Source: Acidaminococcaceae bacterium (GTDB taxonomy: Bacteria; Bacillota; Negativicutes; Acidaminococcales; Acidaminococcaceae). From it: a stretch of 6,156 bases of DNA. The notes below the pieces were generated by a model. That model ran no database searches. It was not told the DNA's origin and saw only the letters and a list, made by a program, of their open reading frames with translations. The translations under genes were made by a program, and so were the position numbers. Below are positions 5,950-6,156 of the stretch, piece after piece. Position 1 is the first letter of the stretch, and the number at the start of each line of letters is the position of its first letter. The stretch lies in assembly GCA_017443165.1 (NCBI GenBank), contig JAFSOW010000244.1, forward strand, positions 1 to 6,156, read 5' to 3'.

Positions 5950-6156
5950 GAGGCTCCTCCTCTTTCTCCGCCGTACACTTCGGCCTCTGCGTCAATATCC
6001 ACATTGCGCGGCGCGCAGACCAGAATATTCGGGCCAATGGTACGGATCGTACCGTTCAGCGCGTAAATGGTTCCGCTGATAAAGTCCGTCATACGTTTCC
6101 GTACAGCCGGTTCGGTTGTTTCAAAATTTACCACTACAGGCTGGTCGTTTCGCAAA
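5934..6156 (-). CDS. sepF: SepF cell division protein, C-terminal part (5' end outside window)
   Basis: SepF binds FtsZ, polymerises into arcs or rings and helps anchor the Z-ring to the membrane during septation. The visible 74 codons cover most of the globular C-terminal SepF domain: LRNDQPVVVNFE, then MTDFISGTIYALNGTIRTIGPNILVCAPRNVDI, the standard core. It ends with a short tail, AEAEVYGGERGGASWPKN, which is not part of the conserved fold. The N-terminal amphipathic membrane-binding helix and linker are beyond the window; the TTG at 6155 is an internal leucine codon and not a start. The TGA stop at 5934-5936 lies inside proC, giving a 16-base overlap. Confidence 0.93.
   Translation of the reverse strand, partial: LRNDQPVVVNFETTEPAVRKRMTDFISGTIYALNGTIRTIGPNILVCAPRNVDIDAEAEVYGGERGGASWPKN

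Noticed and set aside
6153..6155. TTG as the start codon of sepF
   Set aside because: The translated LRNDQPVVVNFE aligns with the interior of the SepF domain; the frame stays open to the window edge, so the true start is outside.

Overview
The window is a chromosomal housekeeping segment from a low- to moderate-GC Gram-positive-lineage bacterium (Bacillota). All recognisable genes lie on the minus strand. The set sepF, proC, ylmH, divIVA, ileS, the tRNA-sensing T-box leader and the strong AGGAGG-type ribosome binding sites all point to Bacillota. The moderate base composition and the proC-containing version of the cluster make me favour Negativicutes (for example an Acidaminococcaceae-like organism), but this placement is an inference.

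Read in the direction of transcription (from high to low coordinates), the window starts inside sepF (division-septum protein, 5' end missing). It continues with proC (pyrroline-5-carboxylate reductase), ylmH (S4-domain RNA-binding protein), a very long divIVA (coiled-coil polar/septal organiser) and a histidine-phosphatase-family gene. Spacing is tight: sepF and proC overlap by 16 bases, proC and ylmH are 2 bases apart, and divIVA and the phosphatase are 1 base apart. Only ylmH-divIVA has a real gap (113 bases). This looks like one operon linking division proteins with a proline biosynthesis enzyme.

A well-formed sigma-A type promoter overlaps the end of the phosphatase gene. It drives a leader of about 340 nt in front of ileS. 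The leader is a T-box riboswitch with Stem I, an AUC isoleucine specifier, a Stem III-like hairpin, the conserved T-box/antiterminator sequence and an intrinsic terminator. ileS starts at a GTG and runs off the low-coordinate end of the window, so only its first 488 codons are present.

I saw no mobile elements, CRISPR arrays, tRNA or rRNA genes. No clearly new system is present. The most unusual feature is the DivIVA protein: 571 residues, against 164 for the Bacillus subtilis protein. Its rod keeps an 11-residue repeat in phase for about 24 units and is followed by a charge-patterned tail. The second point of interest is that the T-box attenuator is the only terminator visible after the division operon.
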